Below, one piece after another: positions 10,187-18,553 of a stretch of 64,000 nucleotides of DNA. Each line of letters begins with the position of its first letter. Within the stretch, counting starts at the first letter, position 1. This DNA is from Mesobacillus subterraneus (GTDB lineage: Bacteria > Bacillota > Bacilli > Bacillales > Cytobacillaceae): NCBI RefSeq assembly GCF_020524355.2, contig NZ_CP129019.1, forward strand, positions 3,906,001-3,970,000, in the 5' to 3' direction. The notes under the pieces were generated by a model, which saw only the letters and a program-made list of their open reading frames with translations, made no database searches and was not told where the DNA came from. Both the position numbers and the translations under genes were made by a program.

Positions 10187-10384
10187 CTATTTATACACTT
10201 TAGGATAAATGCGTGATACTGTGAATTGCTGCGAGTCCTGCTAGAATGTACACCCTTTGGCAATCGGACTATCCAATCCTCAGAAGAGACCGCCAACCAA
10301 ATTCCATTCAAATAATATCACCAAAAGCCCATTTAATCCGCCGACAATAAGCAATACTAATGATACCATATTCAAAGTTTTCAT
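10187..10384 (-). pseudogene. DUF378 family membrane protein, decayed
   Basis: The first 35 codons from the ATG at 10384 encode MKTLNMVSLVLLIVGGLNG and WNLVGGLF, the usual DUF378 N-terminal helix. A TGA then interrupts where family members read GG, followed in frame by GLDSPIAK; the continuation VYILAGLAAIHSIT is in another frame, and the last piece IYPKVYK returns to the first frame before a stop. One nonsense change and two frame shifts point to true decay rather than a single read error. Intact members are about 65 residues with two helices. Confidence 0.7.
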
Positions 10385-10447
10385 TTGACACCACTCGTTG
10401 TATAATTTTTGTATAACTTCTCCATACCGAAGAATGAGGTGAAGAAT

Positions 10448-11323
10448 TTGTATAGCATCAAGCAAGTGTCAGAACTATTGGATATACCCGCAGTCACGAT
10501 CAGGGCATGGGAAAATCGCTATAATGTCGTAGCTCCCACCAGGACAGAGGGCGGTCATCGTTTATATAGCCAGAAAGATGTTGAAACACTTAAGTGGCTC
10601 AAGACTCAAGTTCATGAAAAAAATATAAAAATCAGTGACGCGGCCAGGCAGCTGCAGGGCTCCCCTACGGCTTCCTCCCCGGCTCCGTCTTCACAAATTG
10701 ACAAGTACGGCGAGTTAAAAGAAAAGCTTTACCAAGCCCTGATTAACCTTGACACCCAGGAGGCAAACCAGATTGCCGATCTTGCTTTTTCTTTGTATGA
10801 CTTTGAAGAGGTGTTCCATCACATATTAGTCCATGTTTTGTACAAGGTTGGGGACGAATGGGAGAATGGCTCCATTTCGGTTGCCCAGGAGCATTTCGCT
10901 ACGCAGTTCATCATCAACCGCTGCACCCAGTTCCTGAGGGTCCTGCCTGTCAATCCTTCCCTTCCGAAAGTGCTGGCGTTCTGCCCAGAAGGTGAGCAGC
11001 ATCAAATCGGTTTGATGGTTTTCAGTTTATTTTTAAAGAAGAAAGACCACGACGTCATCTATTTAGGTCCAAACACCCCACTTGAGGGATTAGCAGATTT
11101 GATAAAATTGAAAAACATCAAGGTTGTCTCGATTTCCATGACGAATCCGAATCCAATTAAAAAGGTGGAGGACTGGATTCAATCATGCCTCAAAATAGAT
11201 CCATCCCTGAAGTTCATTGTTGGGGGCAGCTGTGTAAAAGACTGTCCAAAGCTGGAGTCACAGTCTGTCAGTTACTCCCTCGGTTCGGATTGGGATAGAT
11301 GGTATAGCTCGTTTATGCGCTGA
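10448..11323 (+). CDS. MerR-type regulator with B12-binding domain, CarH/LitR-like
   Basis: A 291-residue transcription factor. Residues 1-70 form a MerR-type winged helix (SIKQVSELLDIPAVTIRAWE, then GGHRLYS). A Ser/Pro-rich linker follows, then a four-helix cap and a cobalamin-binding Rossmann domain. The cap carries W-x9-E-H (WENGSISVAQEH), the signature of light-sensing CarH proteins, and the B12 domain carries E-x-H-x-x-G (EQHQIG) with the lower-ligand histidine, as in Thermus CarH. Known CarH/LitR proteins bind adenosylcobalamin and repress in the dark, falling apart in light. The TTG start at 10448 follows GAGGTG at 6 nt. Target genes are not evident here. Confidence 0.85.
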   Translation: MYSIKQVSELLDIPAVTIRAWENRYNVVAPTRTEGGHRLYSQKDVETLKWLKTQVHEKNIKISDAARQLQGSPTASSPAPSSQIDKYGELKEKLYQALINLDTQEANQIADLAFSLYDFEEVFHHILVHVLYKVGDEWENGSISVAQEHFATQFIINRCTQFLRVLPVNPSLPKVLAFCPEGEQHQIGLMVFSLFLKKKDHDVIYLGPNTPLEGLADLIKLKNIKVVSISMTNPNPIKKVEDWIQSCLKIDPSLKFIVGGSCVKDCPKLESQSVSYSLGSDWDRWYSSFMR

Positions 11324-11384
11324 TTTTTAACAGTAACGAGATTATTAAATGAATTTTATATAAAGGCATGACGAACTTTTTTTG

Positions 11385-11592
11385 CGGATCTTCCCTCACG
11401 TTTGTCCGATAGAGCCTTTCTATCGGACTCTTTTGGCGGATCTTCCCTCACGTTTGTCCGATAGATCCTTTCTATCGGACTCTTTTTTTGGATTTTCCCT
11501 CGGGTTTTTGTCCGTCATAGCCCTGATGACGGACTCATTTCCACTTTCCCCTCTGGTTTTTGTCCGTCATAGCCCTGCTAGACGGACTCTTT
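11385..11592. repeat. Four tandem ~53-bp hairpin units
   Basis: Four units start their stems at 11404, 11457, 11510 and 11562. The first two stems are GTCCGATAGA / TCTATCGGAC, the last two GTCCGTCAT / ATGACGGAC or a shorter version, each followed by TCTTTT or a related tail. The stem sequence changes on both sides together, so pairing is kept. The array lies between the convergent carH-like and selO genes. Confidence 0.8.
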
Positions 11593-11614
11593 AACATAAT
11601 TTCACGCTAACAGC

Positions 11615-13075
11615 TCACGTCCCACAAAATGTCCGGTATGGCCGTGCTGATGGTGGAGCCGGATTGCAGAATTCTGCCTGTTCAGTTGAATGCTCGTACG
11701 GGTTGGCAAGGACTTCGAGCAATTTCACCATGACACTCAAGTCACCATTGACAGCAGCCTGCAGTGCTTCCTCCACCCTATGGTTGCGCGGAATCACAGC
11801 TGGGTTGTTGTCACGCATCAGCTCCAGTGAGTCTTCCTTCGATTGATCCTGGCGTCTCAGTCTTTTCTGCCACTTTCCATGCCACTCAGTGAACTCCTCA
11901 ACTTGGAACAACTCGTCCCCATCAGGCTGGTTAAAGGTCAGGGCTTTAAACGTATTCGTAAAGTCAGCCTTGTGTGTATGCATCAAGTTTAGCAGAACCG
12001 AAATAAGGCTCTTATCTTCTTTTTCCTCATTGAAAATCCCCAATTTCAGTCTCATTCCGGATATGAACTCCGCTTCAAATACTTCTGGGTATTCAGAGAG
12101 GGCTTCCTCCGCCAGCTTTACTGCCTCTTCTTCATCCTCAGCAAGCAAAGGCAATAAGGCTTCAGCAAACCTAGAGAGATTCCAGCCGCCGATATACGGC
12201 TGATTTCCGTAGGCGTAGCTGCCATCACGGTCGATGGAGCTGAAAACTGTCGCCGGGTCGTACGTGTCCATGAAAGCACAAGGCCCATAATCAATACTCT
12301 CGCCGCTGATTGCCATGTTGTCCGTATTCATGACACCATGGATAAAACCAACATGCTGCCATTTCGCAATCAATGCCGCCTGACGCTTGATCACTTTTTT
12401 CAAAAAAGAAAGATAGCGGTTTTCCTGGCCTTCAACTTCAGGGTAATGGCGCTCAATTGCGTAATCAGCCAGTGCCCGAAGATCCTCTGTCTTACCCCAG
12501 TTCGCGGCAAATTGGAATGTTCCAACCCTTAAATGGCTTGCTGCCACACGCGTCAGGATTGCTCCTGTCTGCATCGTTTCGCGAATGATTTGCTCCCCCG
12601 TCGTCGTCACTGCCAGGCTCCTGGTGGTCGGGATGCCCAATCCCACCATCGCTTCACTGATGATAAATTCCCTCAGCATCGGCCCTAGCCCTGCGCGCCC
12701 GTCTCCTCCACGAGAGTATGGCGTCCGGCCTGAACCCTTCAGCTGAATATCAAACCTCTTACCATCCGGAGTCACATGCTCGCCCAGCAGGACCGCCCTG
12801 CCGTCTCCAAGCATCGTAAAATGCCCGAATTGATGTCCGGCATAAGCTTGCGCAAGTGGAGTACCTCCATCGGGAACCTCATTGCCGCTAAAGATCTCAG
12901 CTCCTTCGCCACCTTGAAGGACTTCATGATTTAAACCAAGTTCCTCCGCCAGTGATTCATTGAAAATTACCACTTCCGGTGCTTCTACAGGAGTTGGCTT
13001 CTGCAATCTATAGAATATGTTAGGGAGCTGGGAATAGCTATTATCGATATTCCAGCCAGCATGGTTGGATGTCAT
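11615..13075 (-). CDS. selO: Protein adenylyltransferase SelO (YdiU/UPF0061)
   Basis: Pseudokinase-fold enzyme that transfers AMP from ATP to hydroxyl groups of target proteins; the family is linked to redox stress. The 486-residue length is normal for bacterial members. Diagnostic segments are YAGHQFGHF (about residue 79), [19 protein letters not shown] (about 110), the GVMNTDN motif of the active site (about 245) and the conserved C-terminal RPYRTFCGT. Bacterial members lack the selenocysteine of the animal protein. Start ATG follows GGAGG. Confidence 0.92.
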   Translation of the reverse strand: MTSNHAGWNIDNSYSQLPNIFYRLQKPTPVEAPEVVIFNESLAEELGLNHEVLQGGEGAEIFSGNEVPDGGTPLAQAYAGHQFGHFTMLGDGRAVLLGEHVTPDGKRFDIQLKGSGRTPYSRGGDGRAGLGPMLREFIISEAMVGLGIPTTRSLAVTTTGEQIIRETMQTGAILTRVAASHLRVGTFQFAANWGKTEDLRALADYAIERHYPEVEGQENRYLSFLKKVIKRQAALIAKWQHVGFIHGVMNTDNMAISGESIDYGPCAFMDTYDPATVFSSIDRDGSYAYGNQPYIGGWNLSRFAEALLPLLAEDEEEAVKLAEEALSEYPEVFEAEFISGMRLKLGIFNEEKEDKSLISVLLNLMHTHKADFTNTFKALTFNQPDGDELFQVEEFTEWHGKWQKRLRRQDQSKEDSLELMRDNNPAVIPRNHRVEEALQAAVNGDLSVMVKLLEVLANPYEHSTEQAEFCNPAPPSARPYRTFCGT

Positions 13076-13266
13076 TGGATTGCCTCCTTACCTTCTCTTT
13101 TTCTTCAATTTCTAATCATATCCATTAATGTATTCTTCCTGTTACTTAATATACCCTTCCGAATGTTTGGTAAAGCTGCCATTTAGTTTGACATTAAGAT
13201 TTAAAAAATACTTTTTAAGAATATTAAATTCGGGTAAATATCATATATCCAGAAAGGAGAGTTACA

Positions 13267-14163
13267 ATGAATTATAAAAACATTACAGTCGCCGGAAGCG
13301 GCGTTTTAGGAAGCCAAATTGCTTTTCAAACGGCATACCACGGCTTCAACGTTTCTATTTATGATATCAATGATGAAGCAATTGAGGGAGCTAAAAATAG
13401 AATTATGCTCCTGAAGCCGCGATATCAACAGGATCTTGGTGCTGCTGAACACGATTTAGATGCAGCATACAATCGCATCACTTTTTACAGTGACCTTTCA
13501 GAGGCTGTAAAAGATGCCGATCTCGTGATCGAGGCTGTCCCTGAGGTCATCAATATCAAGAATGATTTTTACAAAAAACTAGGACAAGCTGCACCCGAGA
13601 AGACGGTGTTCGCGACAAACACTTCTACACTGCTGCCAAGCCAGTTTGCCGAGGCGACAGGCCGTCCGGAAAAATTCCTTGCTCTTCACTTTGCGAACGA
13701 AATTTGGAAAAATAACACCGCTGAAGTGATGATGCACCCTGGCACAGACAAGGAAGTGTTTGACGATCTGTTGAAATTCGCCAAAGCCATCGGCATGATC
13801 GCCCTGCCACTATACAAAGAGCAGCCTGGGTATATCCTGAATTCCCTACTGGTTCCGTTCCTCGAAGCTGGTCAAATGCTGTTAATGAAGGAAGTCGCTG
13901 ACCCTGAAACGATTGACAAAACATGGATGATTGCCACCGGTTCTCCCAAAGGCCCGTTCGCAATTTTAGATATCGTTGGAATCACCACGGCTTACAACAT
14001 CGCTAATGCCAAAGGCGAAGCAGGCGTTCCACAGTTCAAGGAATTGGCGAACCTGTTGAAAACAGAGTACATTGACAAAGGAAAACTAGGTGTCGCAACC
14101 GGCGAAGGATTCTATAAGTATCCGAATCCAGCCTATGAACAGCCTGATTTCTTAAAAGCCTAA
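13267..14163 (+). CDS. 3-hydroxyacyl-CoA (3-hydroxybutyryl-CoA) dehydrogenase
   Basis: Cytosolic NAD(H)-dependent oxidation of 3-hydroxyacyl-CoA. The 298-residue, single-domain form has the Rossmann motif GSGVLGSQIA, the EAVPE segment (about residue 96), and the catalytic histidine in ALHFANE, where the family usually reads HFFNP or similar. The variant after the histidine means the precise substrate is open. The ATG follows AAAGGAGAG. Stands alone, with a repeat block directly downstream. Confidence 0.82.
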   Translation: MNYKNITVAGSGVLGSQIAFQTAYHGFNVSIYDINDEAIEGAKNRIMLLKPRYQQDLGAAEHDLDAAYNRITFYSDLSEAVKDADLVIEAVPEVINIKNDFYKKLGQAAPEKTVFATNTSTLLPSQFAEATGRPEKFLALHFANEIWKNNTAEVMMHPGTDKEVFDDLLKFAKAIGMIALPLYKEQPGYILNSLLVPFLEAGQMLLMKEVADPETIDKTWMIATGSPKGPFAILDIVGITTAYNIANAKGEAGVPQFKELANLLKTEYIDKGKLGVATGEGFYKYPNPAYEQPDFLKA

Positions 14164-14168
14164 CAAGA

Positions 14169-14684
14169 ACAAAAAGCGCAAGCGCCTTGTTCAGCCCCGA
14201 CAAGCGCAGAAGGGCCTGACAGTGAAGTCGTTCTTTGACTTCATTGGCAGGACCGAAATCGAAATGTATAGCCGACTGCCCAGAAACGCAGAAACTGGAG
14301 ACTCCGACAAAGAAGCGCTTTTTGCTTCTGCCGGCGGAGTTGAAGTTTCGGAGTTTCTAGGAGGCGACACTAGACAATTCGAAAAGCGGAGCCGACTGCC
14401 CAGAAACGCAGAAACTGGAGATTCCGACAAAGAAGCGCTTTTTGCTTCTGCCGGCGGAGTTGAAGTTTCGGAGTTTATAGGAGGCGACACTAGACAATTC
14501 GAAAAGCGGAGCCGACTGCCCAGAAACGCAGAAACTGGAGACTCCGACAAAGAAGCGCTTTTTGCTTCTGCCGGCGGAGTTGAAGTTTCGGAGTTTATAG
14601 GAGGCGACACTAGACAAGCGACTCGAGGAGTTAGGAGCCGCAGCTAGACAAGCGTCTCGAGGGGCTAGGCGCTGGAGCTGGATT
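14169..14684. repeat. Dispersed intergenic repeat, copy C, with three 120-bp tandem units
   Basis: Family core at both ends (AAGCGCAAGCGCCTTG and GGCGCTGGAGCTGGAT). Inside, a 120-bp unit starting GCCGACTGCCCAGAAACGCA repeats at 14271, 14391 and 14511 with only a few base differences. Because 120 is divisible by three, long open frames run through on both strands; they lack ribosome sites and are judged not to be genes. Confidence 0.9.
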
Positions 14685-14743
14685 AAGAAAATTAAATGTA
14701 GTGATCCACACTTAAGCAATTTTGTAATTTTCATAACAACAAC

Positions 14744-14774
14744 AAAGCCTAATCCATCATTGGATTAGGCTTTT
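14744..14774. terminator. Bidirectional terminator
   Basis: AAAGCCTAATCCA / TGGATTAGGCTTT with a 4-nt loop, right after the stop of the MurE paralogue gene. Confidence 0.85.
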
Positions 14775-14780
14775 GTAATT

Positions 14781-16301
14781 CTATCCTTGTACATATTCCA
14801 CGCTCGGAGCCTCTTTGGTCGAGCTGAAGTAATTTGTGATGATGTCTTTATCAGAATGCGGAACCCGTTCCCCTTTTACCAGCTGTGCACCATTAATGCA
14901 TCCACTGGTAAAGATGATTAGATCTTTTTCCCTGCTTAGTTCAAGGGCGGTCAATACGCCTTTATGGCGAGTTGGTGCTGTATGGATATTGCCAGCACGA
15001 GGGTTTTTAAAACCGGTAAGAACTTTATTGATAATATCCTCAGGTTCATGAAAGCCTGGATGGTCAACCGAAACAACAATTTCATCCACTTCCCCTTCAA
15101 TCGCCTGAGCCATCTGCGGCATCTTCTCCCAATCCCTGATCCCAATTCCTGCGATCATGACAATCAGGCGGCGGTGCGGCATTTTTTTCACTTCACTAAT
15201 CAGGTTTTTCAAAGCAGGAGGTGTATGCGCATAATCAAGGATGATGTTGCGGTTCCCATACTCCTGCAATACTTCAAGCCGTCCCTCAGGGCTCTCAATC
15301 ATCGTAATAGCCGGGAGAATCTCCTGGACGGTGTAGCCGGAATGAAGCGCAGTGCATACTGCCGCCAGAAGGTTTGCAACATTATAATTACCGAAAATCG
15401 GAGCCCTGACGATATAGGACTCATCATCGACGACCATCTCAAAAACTGTCCCTGTTGCAGACATCTTTATATTGTTTGCTTTCACGTCCGCCTCCGTGTT
15501 TTTATCCAGGCTGTACGTCAGCACTGGTCCTTTGAAAATATCCAGGATTTCCGCTGACATTCCTTCATCATCGATATTTACTACAGCCTGTTTTGCCTGG
15601 TGAAATAGCTTCAGCTTTGCAGTGCGGTAATTTTCAAATGTTTGATGAAATTCAAGGTGTTCAGGTGTCAGGTTGGTATGTATGGCGATATCAAAGTTGA
15701 TTCCCTCAACCCGTTTCTGTTCGATGACCACGGAGGTCACTTCCATCGAAGCCAGCTGGTCACCCTCCAGGTACATTTCATTAAAAATAGAATGTAAATC
15801 AATTGATTCAGGTGTAGTCGGGGTCGTTTGGCTGAATTCAATTCGGCCCTTTGAAGTAAACATTCCAATCGTCCCGATATATCCGCTCAACATGCCTAAA
15901 TTTGTCATCAACGACTTCACATATGCGGCAACGGTCGTTTTCCCATTCGTACCGGTTACCCCTACCGTTTTGATTTTTTCATGTACCCGTTCATGAAAGA
16001 TGATTGAAATATGTGCCAGGAAGCTCCGGGCGTTTTCAGTTAAAATAAATGTTACTCCCGGGTACTGCTGACTCCCTTCCTTAAGTCGCTCAGCGTTGTC
16101 ACCAGCGATTACAGTGGCACCATTCTGAATCGCTTCTTTCATATACATATGACCATCATGATTCTCGCCGCTCATGCAGACAAAAACTGAACCGGGAGTC
16201 GACTTCCGTGAATCATAATAAATTCCGCTAATATTTTGTTCAGGCGCTCCCCATATCCTCTTAATCGAAAGCTGGTTGTTGTGATTGAAATGAATATACA
16301 T
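14781..16301 (-). CDS. Mur ligase, MurE paralogue with altered specificity motif
   Basis: ATP-dependent amide ligase of the MurE family, 506 residues in three domains: N-terminal UDP-binding-like domain (SGIYYDSRKSTPGSVFVCMS), central ATPase with VGVTGTNGKTT (about 115), TTPTTPES and NLTPEHLEFH, and C-terminal domain with ILDYAHTPPALKNL and GIGIRDWEK. True MurE reads DNPR at the site that holds the third amino acid; here the same place reads VSVDHPGFHEPE. The residue added is therefore probably not meso-diaminopimelate as in MurE. It is not in a division/cell-wall cluster, as housekeeping murE would be. ATG start with AAGGAGAG. Confidence 0.8.
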   Translation of the reverse strand: MYIHFNHNNQLSIKRIWGAPEQNISGIYYDSRKSTPGSVFVCMSGENHDGHMYMKEAIQNGATVIAGDNAERLKEGSQQYPGVTFILTENARSFLAHISIIFHERVHEKIKTVGVTGTNGKTTVAAYVKSLMTNLGMLSGYIGTIGMFTSKGRIEFSQTTPTTPESIDLHSIFNEMYLEGDQLASMEVTSVVIEQKRVEGINFDIAIHTNLTPEHLEFHQTFENYRTAKLKLFHQAKQAVVNIDDEGMSAEILDIFKGPVLTYSLDKNTEADVKANNIKMSATGTVFEMVVDDESYIVRAPIFGNYNVANLLAAVCTALHSGYTVQEILPAITMIESPEGRLEVLQEYGNRNIILDYAHTPPALKNLISEVKKMPHRRLIVMIAGIGIRDWEKMPQMAQAIEGEVDEIVVSVDHPGFHEPEDIINKVLTGFKNPRAGNIHTAPTRHKGVLTALELSREKDLIIFTSGCINGAQLVKGERVPHSDKDIITNYFSSTKEAPSVEYVQG

Positions 16302-16582
16302 ACTTTCTCTCCTTTTTTGTGGATATTGTTGAAAGGTTAGTGGTGGATAGTAATCGTGGAGCCAAAAAACGGAGATGACGGACTCTATTTCTTAGTCTGT
16401 GATTTCCATCCGAATTTATAACACTCAGACAGACTTTATTCTTTTACCCTAAAGAGATATGGGTACTCCCTTTATGGCACATTGAGAAACCCTTTTTCAT
16501 TCACAACGTTTTATTGCCCTAAACAGTTAGTAAAGATAGAATTCATAGTTGAGGTATTGCTGAAAAAACTTCTTTAAGAAAA

Positions 16583-16613
16583 ACAGCCTAACTCCATGAA
16601 GGAATTAGGCTGT
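16583..16613 (-). terminator. Terminator of wrbA-like gene
   Basis: ACAGCCTAACTCC / GGAATTAGGCTGT stem followed on the minus strand by TTTTTC. The 280 bp between here and 16301 hold no recognisable feature. Confidence 0.8.
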
Positions 16614-16623
16614 CTCTACATAA

Positions 16624-17229
16624 TTATTGATTTCCGTTCTGAACCCATCCAGCAACCGTCACAGTACGCTTAGCCTGGTATTTTACCGCAGCCTCGACGT
16701 CTTCAACCATGTTGCCGTCCTGGTCTACCGTTACACTTGTTCCGTATGGGTTCCCGCCGGAAGCAAATGTCACGGGATCACTGTAACCTGGCGCAGCGAC
16801 AATTGCACCCCAGTGGTACATCGTCGTGTATAGTGACAAAATAGTCGCTTCCTGCCCGCCATGCGAGTTTTGCGCGGAGGACATGGCGCTTACGACTTTG
16901 TTCACCAGCTTGCCCTCAGCCCAGAGGCCACCTGTCGTATCAAGGAATTGCTTCATCTGGGATGGCATGTTGCCAAATCGAGTAGGAACACTGAAGATGA
17001 TTGCGTCTGCCCATTCAAGATCGTCTGGAGTCACTTCAGGAATATCCTTTGTTTTTTCAACAGTCGCTTTCCATGCTTCGTTGCCTTCAATTGCTGATTG
17101 AGGCGCTAATTCCTTCACTTTAAAAACCTTCACTTCCGCTCCAGCTTCTTTTGCACCTTCTGCAGCCCACTTCGAAAGCTGCACATTCGTTCCGCCCATG
17201 CTGTAAAAAATCACTGCTAATTTGACCAA
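16624..17229 (-). CDS. NAD(P)H:quinone oxidoreductase, WrbA-type flavodoxin
   Basis: FMN enzyme that reduces quinones by two electrons. The 201-residue protein has the FMN phosphate loop SMGGTNVQLSKW, the PTRFGNMPSQMKQFLD segment and AGWVQNGN at the end, all typical of WrbA. I chose the TTG at 17229 because GGGAGG lies 7 nt upstream; a longer frame to 17259 has no ribosome site. It lies downstream of an MhqA-like dioxygenase on the same strand, which suggests a role in quinone stress. Confidence 0.85.
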   Translation of the reverse strand: MVKLAVIFYSMGGTNVQLSKWAAEGAKEAGAEVKVFKVKELAPQSAIEGNEAWKATVEKTKDIPEVTPDDLEWADAIIFSVPTRFGNMPSQMKQFLDTTGGLWAEGKLVNKVVSAMSSAQNSHGGQEATILSLYTTMYHWGAIVAAPGYSDPVTFASGGNPYGTSVTVDQDGNMVEDVEAAVKYQAKRTVTVAGWVQNGNQ

Positions 17230-17262
17230 ATTGATTGCCTCCCTTATTTGATAGTACATTAA

Positions 17263-17393
17263 GGTATTTCCACTAATCTCTTATGACAAACTTAATGGTA
17301 TTTCCACTAATTTCTTATGACAAACTTAATGGTATTTCCACTATTGTCTTATGACAAACTTAATGGCATTTCCAATCTCTTATGACAAACCCG
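17263..17393. repeat. Four tandem 34-bp repeats
   Basis: Units starting GGTATTTCCACTAATCTCTT at 17263, 17297, 17331 and 17365 (last one GGCATTTCC), each ending ATGACAAACTTAAT or close to it. They lie between mhqA-like and wrbA-like genes. Confidence 0.85.
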
Positions 17394-17394
17394 C

Positions 17395-18378
17395 TTACAG
17401 ATACTCTTTTTCAATATTACGCGTGCTCCGTACCGTCTCAATCGGACGTACAAATTCCTCGATCTGCTCCCGTTTTGATTCCAGGAACGGTGGCAGTGAC
17501 AATTTTTCACCAAGGGTTTCGTATGGTTCATCACCCATGAAGCCTGGCCCGTCTGTTGCCCACTCAAACAAGATTCCTGGTGCCACACGAGCATACAATG
17601 ATTCAAAGAAGAATCGGTCGACATAGCCGGATGTGCCGAATCCAGCAGTCTTCATATGCTCGATCCACTCATAAAGAACCGATGTGTCGGCAACACGGAA
17701 TGCCGTGTGATGCACAGTGCCGAATCCCTGACGTCCTGCCGGCAGTACTTTATTATCCTCAACAATGACCTGAGCGCCGTTTCCGCCTTCTCCCATCTCG
17801 AATAAGTGCAGCGTGCCTTCCTGCCCAATCTCTCTCATATGCATGACTTTTTCCAATACCTCTTTAAAATAATCGAAGCGTGAGATACGAATATGGATCG
17901 TCCCTAGACCTGTGATCGCGTACTCTAACGGTACCGGGCCATTTTGCCATGGAGTGCCTGACGCTACGCCCTCGTTAGACTCGTCTGATATCAGCATGTA
18001 TTGCTGATCATCAAAGTCGACGAATGAGATCGTCTTTTTGCCGAACAATCCCTGAATTCCTGAATGTTTGACGTCGTATTTATCGAAACGCTTTACCCAG
18101 TATTCCAACGCCTCATCGGTCGGCACGCGGAAACCCGTTTTATAAATCTCGTCCGTTCCATGAGCTCCCTTTGGAATTCCCGGAAAATCGAAGAAGGTCA
18201 TATCCGTGCCCGCTGACCCTTTATCATCCGCGAAAAATAAATGATACGTGCGGATATCATCCTGGTTGACTGTCTTTTTTACAAGACGCATCCCTAACAC
18301 ATTGGTGAAAAACTCATAGTTCTTTTCTGCGCTGCTTGTAATGGCCGTAACATGGTGAATTCCTTTTAATTCGTTCAA
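17395..18378 (-). CDS. mhqA: Ring-cleaving dioxygenase, VOC family, MhqA/MhqO-like
   Basis: Two-domain vicinal-oxygen-chelate protein of 327 residues, thought to open thiol-modified or free hydroquinone rings. Metal-ligand pattern: His in GIHHVTAI (about residue 8), a second domain with TVHHTAFRV (about 218) and Glu in ILFEWATDGPG (about 266). Start is a TTG at 18378 with AAGGGGGAG upstream. Two operator-like palindromes matching the MhqR site lie upstream, which supports membership of the quinone/aldehyde stress regulon. Could equally be called mhqO or mhqE. Confidence 0.85.
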   Translation of the reverse strand: MNELKGIHHVTAITSSAEKNYEFFTNVLGMRLVKKTVNQDDIRTYHLFFADDKGSAGTDMTFFDFPGIPKGAHGTDEIYKTGFRVPTDEALEYWVKRFDKYDVKHSGIQGLFGKKTISFVDFDDQQYMLISDESNEGVASGTPWQNGPVPLEYAITGLGTIHIRISRFDYFKEVLEKVMHMREIGQEGTLHLFEMGEGGNGAQVIVEDNKVLPAGRQGFGTVHHTAFRVADTSVLYEWIEHMKTAGFGTSGYVDRFFFESLYARVAPGILFEWATDGPGFMGDEPYETLGEKLSLPPFLESKREQIEEFVRPIETVRSTRNIEKEYL

Positions 18379-18392
18379 GTTATCTCCCCCTT

Positions 18393-18410
18393 TATCTCGA
18401 AACCGAGATA
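18393..18410. promoter_or_regulatory. MhqR-like operator 1
   Basis: TATCTCG-AAAC-CGAGATA, 15 bp upstream of the mhqA-like start codon. The B. subtilis MhqR site is TATCTCGAATTCGAGATA, so both 7-bp arms match. Confidence 0.75.
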
Positions 18411-18466
18411 TTAATCCAAATAATATCTATTTTTACTTTATCCTTAACGACTTTAAAAAAGCATAA

Positions 18467-18484
18467 TATCTTGAATTCGAGATA
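18467..18484. promoter_or_regulatory. MhqR-like operator 2
   Basis: TATCTTGAATTCGAGATA, one base off the B. subtilis MhqR consensus, 57 bp upstream of operator 1. Confidence 0.75.
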
Positions 18485-18522
18485 ATTTTATCATGAGGGG
18501 ATTTTCATGTCAACCTGGATAA

Positions 18523-18548
18523 AAGCCTTTGAGCTTACCCAAAGGCTT
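18523..18548 (-). terminator. Terminator of GNAT gene
   Basis: AAGCCTTTG / CAAAGGCTT stem, followed on the minus strand by TTTTA. Confidence 0.65.
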
Positions 18549-18553
18549 CCCCC

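Noticed and set aside
14191..14647. Long open frames on both strands with repeated RLPRNAETGDSDKEALFASA-type peptides
   Set aside because: They arise because the 120-bp repeat unit is divisible by three. There is no ribosome site, and the sequence belongs to a dispersed non-coding repeat.
16302..16580. Regulatory RNA upstream of the MurE paralogue
   Set aside because: No conserved riboswitch or T-box motif and no stable hairpin with T tract was seen.
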